Shown here piece after piece: positions 19,986 to 21,519 of a stretch of DNA of 21,519 nucleotides. The position numbers and the translations under genes are program-made. The stretch is from IMG/VR virus record IMGVR_UViG_3300035698_012402, positions 1 through 21,519 of that record. The stretch is one strand, 5' to 3'. The notes beneath the pieces are model-generated. The model made no database searches and was not told the DNA's origin. It saw only the letters and a program-made list of their open reading frames with translations. Every line of letters starts with the position of its first letter. Within the stretch, counting starts at the first letter, position 1. This DNA is from a virus.

Positions 19986-21299
19986 TTACATTGCCTTTTT
20001 CAGGTCGTTGTACGTCCTCTCGGCCTTCTGACGACCGACCTCGCCGAGACCAACAACGGCCTTGGCTACTTCGGCAGCGTCAGGGGGCTTCTTCGTCGCA
20101 TCTTCGACAGTGCGGTAGTACTTCCCAATGGCCTGAAGCGTCATGGCGGCCATGTGATGGGACGAATCGAACTCTTCCAACTTCTGCATTGCGGCAGCCA
20201 TGGCGTTCACGAACGTGACCATCTTCTTAAGGCTCTTGTCGAAGTCCTTGCGCTTGGTATCGGCAATCCAGTCCGAGGCGTTGTTCCAGAACCCGCCAAG
20301 GTTGGTAATGGTCGTCAGTGCGCCATCCTTCCTCAATGCCTTGTCCACGACAAGGAATCCCAACGCCTTTGGGTACCTCCTTTCGATGACCGAGTAGGTG
20401 CAATAATGCCGAACCATGCCCTTGGTCCTGACCATCTTGAGGTAGATTTCGTCCTGCTGAGCATCCGCATTGCCAGACACTGCCCGGAGAACGGCATGCT
20501 CGGCCTTTTCGAGGGCCTTCGTCGGACGAGCCTGATTGGCCACCACCACGGCGTCACGCGCCTCGTTAAGGGTCATATCTTCAATGTGGACCGGTACCTC
20601 AACGTCCACCCCGTAGGTGAGCGACAGAAAGGCCAAGCGGTGTCTTCCGCCGGTACATTGGAGTTCTTTATCCGGTGAATCCGTGATTCGGGCCAACTGT
20701 ACCGGAGTGAACATCCGCATGGCATTGAAAATCTGGCTCCCAATGCTGATAACGCGAGCCTCGGTAACCATGGCGCTCAGGTTGACCGTATTCCTAATGG
20801 GACACTTCTCCTGAATCTCCTTGAGGATTTCACTCTTGGGCTCAGAGATGAAGAGACCGATGTCCTTGATGGAGACCATTGTTCCGGTCTTGTTCCCCAT
20901 AAGGATATCCAGTTCCGGCACCTCGTCAGCCCCGGCCCGTCGGAGCATCTTCCGAATGGCCTTCTTTCGCTTCGACATGGGCTTCCGAATGGGCTTGGTC
21001 GTCTTCGGATGCTTGGTCTTCTTCGGAGCGGGCTCCGAAGCCTCTGTCGTGACCTCAGCGGCTTCGGGAACTGTCGTCGCAGTGACGACAGGCTCAGGAG
21101 GCGTTACGGGCTCCTGCGGAGGCTCCTTGCCCTCTACAATGGGAAGGAACTCCTCCTCTATATCACTGAACCCATCGTCGCTATCGTCGCTATCGTCGCT
21201 ATCGTCGCCGCCCAGTACTTCGAACCCGTCACCCATGTTTCCGAATTCGTCATCGTCGCCACCGGTACCCAGAATGCTGTCTCTATCCTCTTCCTTCAT
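19986..21299 (-). CDS. ParB/Srx-like (or DGQHR-like) protein with disordered acidic N-terminus
   Basis: A 437-aa protein. I start at ATG 21299 (GGAGG 8 bases upstream), which gives a 17-base overlap with the upstream gene; a start at 21347 is possible but lacks support. Residues 1-50 are very acidic with DDS repeats, 55-90 Pro/Thr-rich, 92-128 Lys/Arg-rich, then a folded part. CTGGRHRLAFLSLTYG (215-230) resembles the ParB 'box II' or DGQHR motif, followed by VPVHIEDMTLNEARDAVVVANQ as in ParB N-domains (v.i..ls..ea......N). Such domains bind or cleave nucleotides and CTP; in phages they occur in segregation, modification or nuclease roles. No helix-turn-helix is obvious, so the role is open. 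Confidence 0.65.
   Translation of the reverse strand: MKEEDRDSILGTGGDDDEFGNMGDGFEVLGGDDSDDSDDSDDGFSDIEEEFLPIVEGKEPPQEPVTPPEPVVTATTVPEAAEVTTEASEPAPKKTKHPKTTKPIRKPMSKRKKAIRKMLRRAGADEVPELDILMGNKTGTMVSIKDIGLFISEPKSEILKEIQEKCPIRNTVNLSAMVTEARVISIGSQIFNAMRMFTPVQLARITDSPDKELQCTGGRHRLAFLSLTYGVDVEVPVHIEDMTLNEARDAVVVANQARPTKALEKAEHAVLRAVSGNADAQQDEIYLKMVRTKGMVRHYCTYSVIERRYPKALGFLVVDKALRKDGALTTITNLGGFWNNASDWIADTKRKDFDKSLKKMVTFVNAMAAAMQKLEEFDSSHHMAAMTLQAIGKYYRTVEDATKKPPDAAEVAKAVVGLGEVGRQKAERTYNDLKKAM
21174..21209. repeat. Four tandem 9-base units encoding a DDS repeat
   Basis: ATCGTCGCT three times plus ATCGTCGCC in the ParB-like gene, giving (S-D-D) repeats in the acidic tail. Such a tract can change copy number by slippage without breaking the frame. 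Confidence 0.8.
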
Positions 21300-21519
21300 C
21301 GTTCTTCCCTCCATCCTCTTTTGCCTTTTTCGTTGCCAGATAGTCAAGAACCGCCCGTCTTACTCCCTTGGTTTTCCCAACGTTTTGAATCAACTCGTGG
21401 ACATCCACTGAGTCTGCCTCGAACTGAAGCATCTCTTCTGTGAACCCGTCGCCGTCGAACTCCTCGACGGCCCCTTTGACCACTTCCGCAATGCTTTCGC
21501 CAAATACTTCATCGCCCGG
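21283..21519 (-). CDS. C-terminal end of an unknown protein (partial)
   Basis: The frame is open to the right edge, so the true start probably lies outside; a GTG at 21483 exists but codons upstream (PGDEVFGESIAE) continue without stop. The 78 visible residues are acidic in the first half (VEEFDGDGFTEEMLQFEADS), have a helical basic part (KTKGVRRAVLDYLATKKAKE) and end GGKNDEGRG. No domain recognised. The end overlaps the ParB-like gene by 17 bases, so the two are in one operon. Confidence 0.6.
   Translation of the reverse strand, partial: PGDEVFGESIAEVVKGAVEEFDGDGFTEEMLQFEADSVDVHELIQNVGKTKGVRRAVLDYLATKKAKEDGGKNDEGRG

Noticed and set aside
1-21519. CRISPR arrays, tRNA genes, insertion sequences
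   Set aside because: No regularly spaced repeats, cloverleaf-like stretches or transposase frames were seen; gaps between genes are too small to hold them.

Overview
The window looks like part of a large tailed bacteriophage (or closely related mobile) genome. Every convincing gene lies on the minus strand, genes are packed with ATGA, TGATG and TAATG overlaps, there are no rRNA or tRNA genes, and the products are phage-type: a DnaE-class replicative polymerase, an SMC/SbcC-like ATPase, a ParB-like protein, an MT-A70 methyltransferase, small zinc-ribbon proteins and many homing endonucleases. I cannot name the host. Transcription runs from high to low coordinates, so the biological order starts at the right edge.

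Right edge to 19.3 kb: the C-terminal end of an unknown protein, a 437-aa ParB/Srx-like protein, and an unknown 237-aa protein. 19.3 to 11.2 kb: a DNA polymerase III alpha (DnaE) broken into three separate genes. The N piece (16403-19330) carries a complete LAGLIDADG intein inside the PHP domain and ends in the N-half of a split intein. The middle piece (13141-14799) begins with the matching C-half, holds the polymerase catalytic aspartates, and ends in the N-half of a second split intein. The C piece (11188-12297) begins with that intein's C-half. Between pieces 1 and 2 sit an MT-A70 methyltransferase and a PD-(D/E)xK homing endonuclease; between pieces 2 and 3 sits a LAGLIDADG endonuclease whose first catalytic Asp is replaced by Gly. 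In both cases the C-half gene starts inside the 3' end of the endonuclease gene. The exteins add up to about 1246 residues, the size of a whole bacterial DnaE.

11.3 to 4.2 kb: two unknown genes, then a sugar/glycan cassette: two paralogous glycosyltransferases flanking a small gene, an RmlA-like nucleotidyltransferase, a DUF4031 protein and two more (putative) glycosyltransferases. The rmlA gene was hit by a fourth endonuclease: a 30-codon remnant of the original 5' end, then a LAGLIDADG gene, then an intact rmlA whose 5' end is a divergent, differently coded copy.

4.2 to 0 kb: a zinc-finger (DUF3268-like) gene with an apparent frameshift, two small genes each preceded by the same 49-bp promoter-like repeat and separated by a strong hairpin terminator, two unknown genes, an SMC-like ATPase half and the first codons of another gene.

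The most interesting system is the three-part polymerase: a functional replicase would need two trans-splicing events and one cis-splicing event, all using Cys1 and Ser+1. No gene-free stretch exceeds about 110 bases.
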